Positions 21,480 through 30,037 of a stretch of 35,192 nt of DNA are shown piece after piece (within the stretch, counting starts at the first letter, position 1; each line of letters opens with the position of its first letter). Source of the DNA: Micrococcus sp. EYE_212 (GTDB lineage: Bacteria > Actinomycetota > Actinomycetes > Actinomycetales > Micrococcaceae). Position numbers and translations under genes: made by a program. The notes under the pieces are model-generated. The model was given only the letters and a program-made list of their open reading frames with translations. It had not been told where the DNA came from and ran no database searches. The stretch spans positions 1 to 35,192 of the forward strand of contig NZ_JAHXOZ010000020.1 in the NCBI RefSeq assembly GCF_023147585.1. Reading direction: 5' to 3'.

Positions 21480-22028
21480 TCAGTGGCCCTCGCCGTAGTG
21501 CAGGCTCTCCTCGTGGAGGTGGCCCTCGAGCTCCTCGTCCGAGGGGCTGACGCCCTCGGGCAGCAGGTCGCGGTACTGCTCCTGCGTGGCGGACATCAGC
21601 GGCACCCGGGCCTCGGTCTCGAAGCCCTGTCCCTTGATGACCACGGGGAGCAGCTCGCCGACCCAGGCGTCCTTGCGCTCCAGGGCGATGTCCTGGTCTT
21701 CGAGGACGACCGTCTCACCGGCGGGCACGTCGACGGTGGCGGAGCCGCCCGTCGGCGTGGTGAAGGTGTACGCCATGTCCTGGTCCGAGGGGTTCTCCAG
21801 GGAGCCGATCAGGCGCGCCGGACCCGAGTCCCCTGCGCCCACGAGGAGGAGGTTGGAGTAGCGGATGAACCCCTCCGAACTGCCGTTGACGCCGTCGGAG
21901 GCGGAGTACTGGATGCCGGTGGCGACGGGGCTCACGGCGGAGCAGCCGGTGACGCCCAGGAGGGCGGCGGCGGCGACGGCGCCCGCGGCGAGGCGGCGCC
22001 GGGCGGGCCGGGTGGCGGCGAACTTCAC
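21480..22028 (-). CDS. Predicted lipoprotein of unknown function
   Basis: A 182-residue exported lipoprotein. The signal is basic (RPARRR) then hydrophobic, ending in the lipobox LGVTGC with Cys29 as the likely lipidation site. The mature part is beta-rich (residues about 55-140), with PARLIGSLENPSDQDMAYTF and VDVPAGETVVLEDQD, resembling small copper-chaperone-like or DUF-type beta-sandwich lipoproteins of actinobacteria. No metal ligands can be assigned. The last 12 residues contain four His. GTG at 22028 has AGGAG 6 nt upstream. It stands between regX3 and carD, a position held by a similar lipoprotein in related genera. Confidence 0.82.
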   Translation of the reverse strand: MKFAATRPARRRLAAGAVAAAALLGVTGCSAVSPVATGIQYSASDGVNGSSEGFIRYSNLLLVGAGDSGPARLIGSLENPSDQDMAYTFTTPTGGSATVDVPAGETVVLEDQDIALERKDAWVGELLPVVIKGQGFETEARVPLMSATQEQYRDLLPEGVSPSDEELEGHLHEESLHYGEGH

Positions 22029-22186
22029 GGGGTTCTCCTACAGGTGCGAGGGCGGAGGGGCCCGGTCGGGGCCTCACCCGTCAGGGTACCGCATGGCCGG
22101 ATGCCGCCCCCTGATCGCTCCGGCGGCCCCACTACCACAGGGAGCGGCCTGGAGAGGGGGGACGCGCGCGGGGAAATGGCTTATCC

Positions 22187-22196
22187 GTGATAGAAT
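22187..22196 (+). promoter_or_regulatory. Extended -10 promoter of carD
   Basis: TAGAAT (22191-22196) preceded by TGA at 22188-22190, an extended -10. No good -35 is present at 16-18 bp. A transcript from here has a leader of about 20 nt carrying AAAGGGG before the carD ATG at 22223. Confidence 0.6.
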
Positions 22197-22222
22197 GAGC
22201 CGTCTGGAAAGGGGCACATCAC

Positions 22223-22705
22223 ATGGTTTTTGAGGTCGGAGAGACCGTCGTCTACCCCCACCACGGTGCTGCGCGGATCGAGGAGATCAAGATGCGCACC
22301 ATCAGGGGTGAAGAGAAGATGTATCTCAAGCTCAAGGTGGCGCAGGGTGACCTGACCATCGAGGTCCCGGCGGAGAACGTGGACCTCGTGGGAGTGCGTG
22401 ACGTCGTGGACTCCGAGGGTCTGGACCACGTGATCGAGGTGCTGCAGGCCGAGCACGTCGAGGAGCCCACCAACTGGTCCCGCCGGTACAAGGCGAACCT
22501 GGAGAAGCTCGCCAGCGGTGACGTCAACAAGGTCGCCGAGGTCGTCCGCGACCTGTGGCGCCGCGACCAGGACCGCGGGCTGTCGGCCGGGGAGAAGCGC
22601 ATGCTCTCCAAGGCGCGCCAGGTGCTGGTGTCCGAGCTCGCGCTCGCCAAGAAGACCTCCGAGGAGGAGGCCGAGGGCATGCTGGACAAGGTGCTCGAGG
22701 GCTGA
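22223..22705 (+). CDS. carD: CarD-family RNA polymerase-binding regulator
   Basis: A 160-residue global transcription factor that binds RNA polymerase beta and stabilises open complexes, notably at rRNA promoters. Residues about 1-55 are the Tudor-like RID domain ([20 protein letters not shown]). About 60-160 is the helical DNA-binding domain with the conserved NWSRRYKAN (Trp that wedges into the -10 edge) and [19 protein letters not shown]. Length and residues match mycobacterial CarD. The gene has its own extended -10 promoter, a ribosome site and a terminator. The tandem rrn promoters at the right end of the window are likely targets. Confidence 0.97.
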   Translation: MVFEVGETVVYPHHGAARIEEIKMRTIRGEEKMYLKLKVAQGDLTIEVPAENVDLVGVRDVVDSEGLDHVIEVLQAEHVEEPTNWSRRYKANLEKLASGDVNKVAEVVRDLWRRDQDRGLSAGEKRMLSKARQVLVSELALAKKTSEEEAEGMLDKVLEG

Positions 22706-22731
22706 CCCTCCGCCGTCGCGGACGGATCGGA

Positions 22732-22778
22732 AGACATGGGCAGGATCTGCGTCGGAGACGCAGGTCCTGCCCATGTCT
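22732..22778 (+). terminator. Terminator of carD
   Basis: A 21-bp stem with one wobble pair (22732-22752 with 22758-22778) and a 5-base loop, 26 bp after the carD stop. It ends before the ispDF promoter at 22805. Confidence 0.85.
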
Positions 22779-22804
22779 GCAGGTCCTGCAGTGCGGGCCG
22801 TCCC

Positions 22805-22810
22805 TAGGAT
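22805..22810 (+). promoter_or_regulatory. -10 box of leaderless ispDF transcript
   Basis: TAGGAT, 7 nt before the ATG at 22818. The ATG at 22809 overlaps the -10 itself and cannot be used by this transcript, which favours 22818. Confidence 0.65.
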
Positions 22811-22817
22811 GGGGGCC

Positions 22818-24155
22818 ATGCCCACCGCGCTCGTGATCGCCGCCGCCGGCTCCGGCACCCGCCTCGGCGCGGGGATGCCCAAGGCCCTCGCCCCGCTCGC
22901 GGACGGGCGTGCCCTCCTCGCCCACTGCCTGGACGCCGTCGCCGCGGCCCGGGACGCCGGAACGTCGCTGGACGCCGTCGTCGTGCTGGTCCCCGCGGAC
23001 CCGGACGGCGGTGCGCGGGTCCGCGCGGTCGTCGCCGAGGGGCGGGCCCGGCTCGGGGCGCCCGTGGCCTGCGTGCCCGGCGGCGCCGAACGGGCGGACT
23101 CCGTGCGCTCCGGGCTCGCCGCCGCCGACCGCGCCCTGGGGCGCGGGGTGCCCGGTCCGCGCCACGTCCTCGTGCACGACGCCGCCCGCGCGCTCACGCC
23201 GCCGGCCGTGTTCGCCGCGGTGCAGGAGGCGCTGGACGCCGGCGCCGTCGCCGCGATCCCCGGAGTCCCGCTGACGGACACGGTGAAGGAGGTCGTGCTG
23301 GCGGACGCAGGAGCGGCGCCGGGCGAGCGGACCCTGCGCCTCACGGTGCGCGGCACCCCGCCCCGCGGCGGACTGCGCGCCGTCCAGACCCCGCAGGGCT
23401 TCGACCTGGACGCGCTGCTCGCCGCCCACGAGGCCGTCCGCGCCGATCCCGCCCGGGACGCCGCCGCCCTCACGGACGACGCCATGGTGATGGAGGCCGC
23501 GGGCCATGCCGTCGCGGTGGTGCCCGGCCACGCCGAGGCGTTCAAGGTGACCACCCCGCTGGACCTGGACCTGGCGGCCGCGCTCCTCGCGCGCCGCCCC
23601 GCCGACCGCACGCCCGACGAGAGGACCGCCATGGCCGACGCCACCGCCACCCAGACCCCCGCCCTCCCCGTGCTGCCCCGCACCGGCATCGGCACGGACA
23701 TCCACCAGTGGGCACCCGAGGACGCCCCGCGCCCGCTGTGGCTCGGCGGGATCCACTGGCCCGGCGAGCGCGGCGTCGCCGCCACGTCCAACGGCGACGT
23801 CGCGGCCCACGCCATGTGCAACGCGCTGCTCTCCGCCGCGGGCCTCGGCGACCTCGGCGCCGTCTTCGGCACGGATCGCTGGGAGATGAAGGACGCGACG
23901 GGCGAGGCCATGCTGCGCGAGGTGCTGCGCCTGCTGGCGGAGGCCGGCTTCCGTGTGGGCAACGTGGCCGTGCAGGTCATCGCCCCGCGTCCCAAGGTGG
24001 GCACGCGCCGGGCCGAGATGGAGGCCGCGCTCTCGGCCGCGCTCGACGGCGCCCCCGTGTCCGTCAGCGCCGCGACGACGGACGGGCTGGGGTTCATCGG
24101 AGCGGGCGAGGGGCTCGTCGGGCTGGCCACGGCGCTCGTGGTGCCCGCCCACTAG
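22818..24155 (+). CDS. ispDF: Bifunctional IspD-IspF enzyme of the MEP isoprenoid pathway
   Basis: A 445-residue fusion. Residues 1-260 are IspD (CDP-ME synthase): [20 protein letters not shown] nucleotide loop, [16 protein letters not shown]. Residues about 287-445 are IspF (MECDP synthase): GIGTDIHQW with metal ligands D294 and H296, H331 in VAAHAMC, and ATTTDGLG-like end region [17 protein letters not shown]. The linker of about 25 residues is Ala/Thr/Pro-rich. Three usually invariant IspF positions differ: the HSDGD segment reads TSNGD (T323, N325) and the Asp after H331 is Asn (N335). The zinc ligands remain. The fusion carries out the third and fifth MEP steps; the enzyme between them, IspE, is elsewhere. 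The message is probably leaderless. Confidence 0.93.
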   Translation: MPTALVIAAAGSGTRLGAGMPKALAPLADGRALLAHCLDAVAAARDAGTSLDAVVVLVPADPDGGARVRAVVAEGRARLGAPVACVPGGAERADSVRSGLAAADRALGRGVPGPRHVLVHDAARALTPPAVFAAVQEALDAGAVAAIPGVPLTDTVKEVVLADAGAAPGERTLRLTVRGTPPRGGLRAVQTPQGFDLDALLAAHEAVRADPARDAAALTDDAMVMEAAGHAVAVVPGHAEAFKVTTPLDLDLAAALLARRPADRTPDERTAMADATATQTPALPVLPRTGIGTDIHQWAPEDAPRPLWLGGIHWPGERGVAATSNGDVAAHAMCNALLSAAGLGDLGAVFGTDRWEMKDATGEAMLREVLRLLAEAGFRVGNVAVQVIAPRPKVGTRRAEMEAALSAALDGAPVSVSAATTDGLGFIGAGEGLVGLATALVVPAH

Positions 24156-24158
24156 GCT
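24153..24158 (+). promoter_or_regulatory. Possible -10 box of cysS overlapping the ispDF stop
   Basis: TAGGCT begins with the TAG stop codon of ispDF. A transcript from about 24165 would give cysS a leader of about 67 nt with AAGGA at 24218-24222. Read-through from ispDF is also possible. Confidence 0.5.
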
Positions 24159-24231
24159 GAACCCGCCCCCGACCGCCCTGCTCAGGCTCGCTGACCCACG
24201 ACTCTCTGACACAAGACAAGGACGCCGCCCC

Positions 24232-25695
24232 ATGGCCCAGCGCTTCTATGACACCCGCACCGCGCAGATCAGGGACTTCGAGCCCCTCGTGCCCGGCCAG
24301 GCCTCGGTCTACTACTGCGGGGCCACGGTGCAGGGCATGCCGCACGTGGGGCACGTGCGCAGCGCGATCGTGTTCGACGTGCTCATCCGCTGGCTCGAGG
24401 CCACGGGGCTGCGGGTCACCTCCGTCCGCAACGTGACGGACATCGACGACAAGATCCTCGACCGCTCCGCCGCCTCCCACGCCCCCGGCTTCGAGGCCTC
24501 GGACCTCTACCCGGCGCAGGAGCCGTGGTGGGCGCTGGCCTACCGCTTCGAGAACGCCTTCGACGCCGCCTACCTCGCGCTCGGAGTGCGCCGGCCCACC
24601 TATGAGCCGCGCGCGACGGGCCACGTCCCGGAGATGTTCGCGCTCATCCGGCGGCTCCTGGACGGCGGTCACGCGTACGCCGCGGCCGACGGCTCCGGGG
24701 ACGTGTACTTCGACGTGCGCTCGTGGGAGCGCTACGGCGAGCTGACCCGCCAGCGCGTCGAGGACATGCAGGACGCCCCCGACGCAGACCCGCGCGGCAA
24801 GCGCGACCCGCGCGACTTCGCCCTGTGGAAGGGCGCGAAGGAGGGCGAGCCCGCCACCGCGGTGTGGGAGTCCCCGTGGGGTGCGGGCCGCCCCGGCTGG
24901 CACCTGGAGTGCTCCGCCATGTCCACCAAGTACCTGGGCGCCGAGTTCGACATCCACGGCGGCGGCCTGGACCTGCGCTTCCCGCACCACGAGAACGAGC
25001 TCGCCCAGTCGGCCGCGGCCGGCGACGGGTTCGCCCGCTTCTGGCTGCACAACGGCCTCGTCACGTACGAGGGCGAGAAGATGTCCAAGTCCGTGGGCAA
25101 CACCATCTCCCCGGAGGAGATGCTCGGCATGGCCCGCCCGAAGGCCGTCCGCTACTTCCTCGGCCAGGCCCACTACCGCTCCCAGCTGGACTACCGTCCC
25201 GGCGCCCTCCAGGAGGCCGCCGCCGCGGTGGAGCGCATCGAGAACTTCGTGGACCGCGCCCGTGCGCAGGCCCCCGACGACGCCGCCGGCACCTCCGGCG
25301 CGCCGCTCGCCGAGCGCGTGCCCGCGGCCTTCCGCGCCGCGATGGAGGACGATCTCAACGTGCCGCAGGCGCTCGCGGCCGTGCACGAGGCCGTCCGCGC
25401 GGGCAACACGGCGCTCGCCGCGGGCGACGCCGCCGCCACCGCGGCGCGCCTCGCGGAGGTCAGCGCGATGACGGCCGTGCTCGGCCTCGACGACGTCCCG
25501 GAGGCGGGCGCGGGCGGCGCCGGTCCCGAGGCGGCCGCGCTCGACTCCCTCGTGCGCTCGCAGATCGCGGCCCGCGCCGAGGCCCGCGCGGCCACGGACT
25601 GGGCCGCCGCGGACCGCATCCGGGACGCGCTGGCCGCGGCCGGCGTCGTGGTGGAGGACGGCGCCGAGGGCGCCACGTGGCGCCTGGAGGGCTGA
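24232..25695 (+). CDS. cysS: Cysteinyl-tRNA synthetase
   Basis: A 487-residue class I aminoacyl-tRNA synthetase charging tRNA-Cys. Zinc ligands are visible: Cys in YYCGATVQG, Cys in LECSAMS, and His/Glu in FPHHENE. The HIGH-like motif is MPHVGHVRS and the KMSKS motif is EKMSKSVGN. The anticodon-binding helical part follows, ending in [19 protein letters not shown] at 24232 has AAGGA 9 nt upstream. It lies between ispDF and rlmB, an order conserved in many actinobacteria (ispD-ispF-cysS-rlmB). Confidence 0.97.
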   Translation: MAQRFYDTRTAQIRDFEPLVPGQASVYYCGATVQGMPHVGHVRSAIVFDVLIRWLEATGLRVTSVRNVTDIDDKILDRSAASHAPGFEASDLYPAQEPWWALAYRFENAFDAAYLALGVRRPTYEPRATGHVPEMFALIRRLLDGGHAYAAADGSGDVYFDVRSWERYGELTRQRVEDMQDAPDADPRGKRDPRDFALWKGAKEGEPATAVWESPWGAGRPGWHLECSAMSTKYLGAEFDIHGGGLDLRFPHHENELAQSAAAGDGFARFWLHNGLVTYEGEKMSKSVGNTISPEEMLGMARPKAVRYFLGQAHYRSQLDYRPGALQEAAAAVERIENFVDRARAQAPDDAAGTSGAPLAERVPAAFRAAMEDDLNVPQALAAVHEAVRAGNTALAAGDAAATAARLAEVSAMTAVLGLDDVPEAGAGGAGPEAAALDSLVRSQIAARAEARAATDWAAADRIRDALAAAGVVVEDGAEGATWRLEG

Positions 25696-25699
25696 CACC

Positions 25700-25705
25700 T
25701 AGACT
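25700..25705 (+). promoter_or_regulatory. Possible -10 box of rlmB
   Basis: TAGACT, 4 bp after the cysS stop. It would give a leader of about 60 nt before the ATG at 25773. Confidence 0.45.
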
Positions 25706-25772
25706 GGAGGCCGATCCGGCGCGCCGAGCAGGCGGCGTCGACCCCAGCCCCACCCACAGCAGGAGTCCCCTC

Positions 25773-26762
25773 ATGTCCACCGCACCCCGCTCCGGCGGAT
25801 CCCGCAAGCCCCAGGGCAAGAAGGGCCCGCTGAAGGGCACCGGCGGCCACGGCCGCAAGGCCCTCGAAGGCCGCGGCCCCACGCCCAAGGCGGAGGACCG
25901 CACGTACCACAAGGCGCACCGCTCGAAGCAGCTGGCCGAGCGCTCCGCCGCGAAGCGCCCCGGCGCCGGCCCGCAGCGCGCCGCCCGCCCCAAGCTCTCC
26001 GACGAGACGGTCTCCGGGCGCAACCCCGTGGTCGAGGCCCTGCGCGCCGGCATCCCCGCCAAGGCGCTGCACGTGGCGGTGCGGATCGAGGTGGACGACC
26101 GCGTCCGCGAGGCCCTGCGCCTGTGCGCCGAGCAGGGCGTGCCGGTCATGGAGAACACCAAGCCCGAGCTGGACCGCCTCTCCGCCGACGCGATCCACCA
26201 GGGCCTCGTCCTGCAGATCCCGCCGTACGAGTACGCGGACGCGCTCGACCTGGCCCGAGAGACCCTCGAGAAGGGCGAGAAGGCGCACCTGCGCACCGCG
26301 CCGCTGCTGATCGCCCTCGACGGCATCACCGACCCCCGCAACCTGGGCGCCATCATCCGTGCCGGCTCCGCGTTCGGCGCGGACGGCGTGATCGTCCCGG
26401 AGCGCCGCTCCGTGGGTGTCACGGCGACGGCGTGGCGCACCTCCGCGGGCGCGGCGGCCCGCGTGCCTGTGGCCCAGGCGGGCAACCTCAACAACACCCT
26501 CGCGGAGCTGCACCGCATGGGCTACTTCGTGCTCGGCCTCGACGGCGACGGCGACGTCTCCCTGCCCGGCCTCGAGCTCGCCACCGAGCCCCTCGTGCTC
26601 GTGGTGGGCGCCGAGGGCAAGGGCCTGTCCCGCCTCGTGCGCGAGCACTGCCAGCAGATCGTCTCGATCCCGATCGACTCGACCATGGAGTCCCTCAACG
26701 CCTCGATGGCCGTGGGCATCTCCCTCTACGAGATCTCGACGCGCCGCGCCGGCGCGCGCTGA
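25773..26762 (+). CDS. rlmB: 23S rRNA 2'-O-ribose methyltransferase (SpoU/TrmH family)
   Basis: A 329-residue rRNA methyltransferase of the SPOUT class. The first 75 residues are a basic, disordered Lys/Arg/Gly/Pro extension typical of actinobacterial members. Then comes the L30e-like substrate-binding domain (SGRNPVVEALRAGIPAKALHV), and the knotted SAM domain: motif 1 DGITDPRNLGAIIRAG with catalytic Arg, motif 2 VVGAEGKGLSRLVRE, motif 3 IPIDSTMESLNASMAVGI. AGGAG lies 7-11 nt before the ATG. It is the last gene of the ispDF-cysS-rlmB cluster. Confidence 0.94.
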   Translation: MSTAPRSGGSRKPQGKKGPLKGTGGHGRKALEGRGPTPKAEDRTYHKAHRSKQLAERSAAKRPGAGPQRAARPKLSDETVSGRNPVVEALRAGIPAKALHVAVRIEVDDRVREALRLCAEQGVPVMENTKPELDRLSADAIHQGLVLQIPPYEYADALDLARETLEKGEKAHLRTAPLLIALDGITDPRNLGAIIRAGSAFGADGVIVPERRSVGVTATAWRTSAGAAARVPVAQAGNLNNTLAELHRMGYFVLGLDGDGDVSLPGLELATEPLVLVVGAEGKGLSRLVREHCQQIVSIPIDSTMESLNASMAVGISLYEISTRRAGAR

Positions 26763-26788
26763 ACCCCCAGCGGTGCCTGTCCGGCCGT

Positions 26789-26828
26789 CGGCCCCCGCGG
26801 ATCCCCTCCCGAGGATGCGCGGGGGCCG
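26789..26828 (+). terminator. Terminator of rlmB
   Basis: CGGCCCCCGC (26789-26798) pairs with GCGGGGGCCG (26819-26828); the inner ATCC/GGAT adds pairs. It lies 27 bp after the stop. Confidence 0.75.
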
Positions 26829-27047
26829 TCGGCGTCAGGGCTGATGTCGTCTGGGCCGGACGCCTCTGTGCCGAGGACATCCGTTCCCCGCGACGCGCGG
26901 TCGACGTCACAATGTCCACATTTCCATGGGTCATATTGCGCGTGATGCAGTTCACACTGCACAGTGATGGTCACTGTGACCACGCGGCCACCCCCGCGGG
27001 CGCAGCCCCCCTGACGCACCCTGCCTGCAGAACGAGGTCCTCGTCCC
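26829..27047 (+). promoter_or_regulatory. Upstream control region of the ABC uptake operon with nested dyads
   Basis: A 219-bp region that is A/T-richer than its surroundings at 26905-26985. It holds three overlapping inverted repeats: CACTG-CA-CAGTG (26955-26966), CAGTGA-TGG-TCACTG (26962-26976) and GGTCAC-T-GTGACC (26969-26981). Together they look like an operator for a dimeric repressor that can occupy alternative registers. CATATT near 26935 is a possible -10. GAGG at 27033-27036 is a weak ribosome site before the ATG at 27048. No T-box or known riboswitch is recognised. Confidence 0.5.
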
Positions 27048-28079
27048 ATGAACCACCGCTCCCTTCGCATCACCGCCGCCCTCGCCGCTGTCGCCCTCGG
27101 GCTCACCGCGTGCGGCGGGTCCGGCTCGGCCGACTCCGCCTCGTCCTCGGCGGCGGGCTCCGCCGGGGGCTCCTCCGCTGCGGTCGAGGAGTACACCGTG
27201 GGCATCAACCAGCTGACCACGCACCCGGCCCTCGACGCCACGCGTGAGGGCTTCAAGGAGGCCTTCGCCGACGCCGGCCTGAAGGTGGAGTTCGATGAGC
27301 AGAACGCCCAGGGCGACCAGGCGACCGTCACCTCCATCGCCTCCACCTTCGCGTCCGCGTCGGACGTCGACCTCGTGGCCGCGATCGCCACCCCGGCTGC
27401 CCAGGGCACCGCCTCCGCCGTGAAGGACAAGCCGGTCGTGTTCATGGCCGTCACGGACCCGAAGGCCGCCGAGCTCGTGAAGGCGGACGACGCCCCGGGC
27501 GGCAACGTCACCGGCGTCTCCGACCGCAACCCGGTGAAGGAGCAGCTGCAGCTGCTCAAGGACGTCAAGCCGGATGCCAAGACCGTGGGCATCGTCTACA
27601 ACTCGGGCGAGGTCAACTCCAAGGTCCAGGTGGACCAGGCCAAGGCTGCCGGCAAGGACCTGGGCCTCGAGGTGAAGGAGGCCACGATCACCAACTCGTC
27701 CGAGGTCCAGCAGGGCGTCCAGGCGCTCGGCGACGTGGACGGCATCTACGTCCCCACGGACAACGCCGTGGTCTCCGCGCTCGAGACCGTCCTGTCCTAC
27801 GGCAAGGACAAGAAGGCGCCCGTGATCTCCGCGGACACCGACTCGGTGGAGAAGGGCGCCCTGGGCACCTTCGGCATCGACTACAAGGAGCACGGCAAGC
27901 AGGCCGGCGAGATGGCGGTGAAGATCCTCCGGGACGGCGCCAAGCCGGAGTCCACCCCGGTCGGTTTCGCCGACCCCGCCTCCCTCGAGCTGGTCCTGAA
28001 CAAGGAGGCCGCGACGTCCTTCGGCGTCGAGCTCCCCCAGGAGCTGCTCGGCAGGGCCGACGAGGTGATCGGCGGCTGA
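27048..28079 (+). CDS. ABC transporter substrate-binding lipoprotein (PF04392 family)
   Basis: A 343-residue lipoprotein that captures a small substrate outside the membrane. The signal ends in the lipobox LGLTAC (Cys22), followed by a Gly/Ser-rich linker to about residue 45. The ligand domain starts YTVGINQLTTHPALDATREGF and continues with DLVAAIATPAAQ, VFMAVTDPKAAELV, GNVTGVSD and IYVPTDNAVVSALE, the pattern of the PF04392 ABC-substrate-binding family (TrpX-like). Known or proposed ligands of the family include tryptophan and other aromatic compounds; the ligand here is not determined. It leads a three-gene operon. Confidence 0.9.
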   Translation: MNHRSLRITAALAAVALGLTACGGSGSADSASSSAAGSAGGSSAAVEEYTVGINQLTTHPALDATREGFKEAFADAGLKVEFDEQNAQGDQATVTSIASTFASASDVDLVAAIATPAAQGTASAVKDKPVVFMAVTDPKAAELVKADDAPGGNVTGVSDRNPVKEQLQLLKDVKPDAKTVGIVYNSGEVNSKVQVDQAKAAGKDLGLEVKEATITNSSEVQQGVQALGDVDGIYVPTDNAVVSALETVLSYGKDKKAPVISADTDSVEKGALGTFGIDYKEHGKQAGEMAVKILRDGAKPESTPVGFADPASLELVLNKEAATSFGVELPQELLGRADEVIGG

Positions 28080-28102
28080 CCGCCCCCCTCCGGTGATCCC
28101 GG

Positions 28103-28134
28103 TCGGCCCCGGACGCGCCCGTGTCCGGGGCCGA
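28103..28134 (+). terminator. Intercistronic hairpin / attenuator after the substrate-binding gene
   Basis: A perfect 12-bp stem (28103-28114 with 28123-28134) with an 8-base loop in the 108-bp gap before the permease gene. Without a U tract it probably stops only part of the transcripts, or protects the upstream mRNA end, so that the binding protein is made in excess. Confidence 0.6.
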
Positions 28135-28187
28135 TGCGCGGATCCCGCGTCTCTTCCCCTCCCGGCCCCGCCTCCGAAAGGCCCCCC

Positions 28188-29171
28188 ATGATCACCGCAG
28201 TGGAGCTCGGTCTGATCTACGCCGTCATGGCACTCGGCGTGTACCTGACCTTCCGCATCCTCGACTTCCCCGACCTCACGGTGGACGGCTCGTTCACCAC
28301 GGGCGCCGCCACGGCGGCCGTCCTGATCACGAACGACGTGCCCGTCGCCCTCGCCCTGCTCGCCGCATTCGTCGTCGGCTGCCTCGCGGGCCTCGTGACG
28401 GGCCTGCTGCACACGAAGGGCCGGATCGACGGCCTCCTCGCCGGCATCCTCACCATGATCGCGCTGTACTCGATCAACCTCCGGATCATGGGCAAGGCCA
28501 ACATCCCGCTGCTCGGCCAGGACACGCTGTTCACCTGGCTCGCGGACATGGGCCTGGCGCGGAGCATCGGCTCCGTCGTGGTCCTGTTCCTCGGCGTGTT
28601 CGTGCTCAAGCTGGTCATCGACTGGTTCCTGCACACGGACCTGGGCCTCGCGCTGCAGGCCACGGGCGACAACGAGGAGATGATCCGCTCCTACGGCGTC
28701 TCCACGGACCGGATGAAGATCCTCGGCCTCATGCTCTCCAACGGCCTCGTGGGCCTGTGCGGCGCGCTGCTGGCGATGTACCAGGGCTTCGCGGACATCA
28801 GCATGGGCATCGGCCTGATCCTCGTGGGCCTCGCGTCCGTGATCGTGGGCCAGGCGATCTTCGGCCAGCGCACGGTCTTCATGGCCACGCTCGCCGTGAT
28901 CGTGGGCGCCGTGCTCTACCGCATCATCATCCAGCTCGCGCTCAACGCGGGCCTGAACCCCAATGACATGAAGCTCATCTCCGCCCTGCTCGTGGTCCTT
29001 GCGCTCCTCCTGCCGCGGTTCGGGTTCGCGAAGCGGCTGAGCCTGCGCTCGCGGCACACCACGGCCGAGCCCGTCTCGCAGCGGACCGGCGCCCCGACGC
29101 CGGCCGACGACGCGGTGGCCGAGGGCGCCGCCGCGTACGCATCAGCCCCGAAGGAGGCACCCCGTGCTTGA
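28188..29171 (+). CDS. ABC transporter permease (BPD_transp_2 type)
   Basis: A 327-residue membrane permease with about eight or nine hydrophobic helices, beginning LGLIYAVMALGVYLTFRILD. The conserved FPDLTVDGSFTTGAA and ALQATGDNEEMIRSYGVS (the ATPase-docking loop with Gly) mark the branched-chain/TrpY-like permease family that partners PF04392 binding proteins. The C-terminal 45 residues after the last helix are a disordered Ala/Pro-rich tail. ATG at 28188 has GAAAGG about 7 nt upstream. The stop overlaps the start of the ATPase gene by 8 bp. One permease gene suggests a homodimer. Confidence 0.92.
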   Translation: MITAVELGLIYAVMALGVYLTFRILDFPDLTVDGSFTTGAATAAVLITNDVPVALALLAAFVVGCLAGLVTGLLHTKGRIDGLLAGILTMIALYSINLRIMGKANIPLLGQDTLFTWLADMGLARSIGSVVVLFLGVFVLKLVIDWFLHTDLGLALQATGDNEEMIRSYGVSTDRMKILGLMLSNGLVGLCGALLAMYQGFADISMGIGLILVGLASVIVGQAIFGQRTVFMATLAVIVGAVLYRIIIQLALNAGLNPNDMKLISALLVVLALLLPRFGFAKRLSLRSRHTTAEPVSQRTGAPTPADDAVAEGAAAYASAPKEAPRA

Positions 29172-29955
29172 GATCCACGACGTCTCGAAGACCTTCTTCC
29201 CGGGCACCGTCAACGAGCGCCGTGCCCTGCGGGGCATCGACCTGCGTCTGGCGGAGGGCGACTTCGTCACGGTCATCGGCTCCAACGGCGCCGGCAAGTC
29301 GACCATCCTCAACACCATCGCGGGCAAGCTGACGCCGGACTCCGGCACCGTGAGCGTGGGCGGCCGGGACGTCACCCGGATGCCCGACCATCGACGCGCC
29401 TCCTGGATCGGCCGCGTGTTCCAGGACCCGACGGCCGGCACCGCGCCCTCGCTGAGCATCGAGGAGAACATGGCGCTCGCGTGGCGCCGCGGCCACACCC
29501 GCGGCCTCTCCCGTGGCGTGACCGCGTCCCGCCGTGCGGTGTTCCGGGAGGAGCTCACCAAGCTCGAGCTCGGTCTCGAGGACCGCCTCACCTCGAAGGT
29601 GGGCCTGCTCTCGGGCGGCCAGCGCCAGGCGCTCAGCCTGCTCATGGCCACGTTCTCCGGGCCGAAGATCCTGCTGCTGGACGAGCACACGGCCGCGCTG
29701 GATCCGTCCCGTGCCGAGCTCGTCACCCGCCTGACCCGGCAGGTGGTTGCGGAGCGCTCGCTCACCACGCTCATGGTCACGCACAACATGTCGCAGGCGC
29801 TCGAGGTGGGCGACCGGCTGATCATGATGCACGACGGTCAGGTGATCCTCGAGCTGGATGCGGCCCAGAAGGCTCGCATGACCCCCGCCGACCTCCTCGC
29901 GGAGTTCGGCAAGATCAAGGGCGCCGTGGTGGATGACAAGACGATGCTCTCCTGA
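29164..29955 (+). CDS. ABC transporter ATP-binding protein
   Basis: A 263-residue ATPase that powers the uptake system. Walker A is GSNGAGKST (residues about 39-47), the Q loop is in VFQDPTAG, the signature is LSGGQRQ, Walker B is ILLLDEHTAALDP and the switch His is in MVTHNMSQ. The start GTG at 29164 lies within the permease gene end (8-bp overlap), with AAGGAGG about 7 nt upstream. Residues and length are normal for a single-domain subunit, which would work as a homodimer. Confidence 0.94.
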   Translation: MLEIHDVSKTFFPGTVNERRALRGIDLRLAEGDFVTVIGSNGAGKSTILNTIAGKLTPDSGTVSVGGRDVTRMPDHRRASWIGRVFQDPTAGTAPSLSIEENMALAWRRGHTRGLSRGVTASRRAVFREELTKLELGLEDRLTSKVGLLSGGQRQALSLLMATFSGPKILLLDEHTAALDPSRAELVTRLTRQVVAERSLTTLMVTHNMSQALEVGDRLIMMHDGQVILELDAAQKARMTPADLLAEFGKIKGAVVDDKTMLS

Positions 29956-29959
29956 TGCC

Positions 29960-29994
29960 CCGGTCCCGGGCGGGTCGGACCCGCCCGGGACCGG
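29960..29994 (+). terminator. Terminator of the ABC uptake operon
   Basis: A 17-base perfect inverted repeat (29960-29976 with 29978-29994) rich in G/C, with a minimal loop, 4 bp after the ATPase stop. It precedes the glgE promoter. Confidence 0.82.
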
Positions 29995-30024
29995 CCAGGC
30001 ATTCATTCGGGCGCCCGGTCGCGG

Positions 30025-30030
30025 TAGCGT
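30025..30030 (+). promoter_or_regulatory. -10 box of leaderless glgE transcript
   Basis: TAGCGT, 7 nt before the GTG of glgE. The AT-containing stretch ATTCATTC at 30001-30008 lies near the -35 position. No Shine-Dalgarno is present. Confidence 0.6.
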
Positions 30031-30037
30031 CGGGCGC

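Noticed and set aside
24159-24231. T-box riboswitch before cysS
   Set aside because: The gap is only about 75 nt and shows no specifier loop, T-box sequence or terminator/antiterminator pair.
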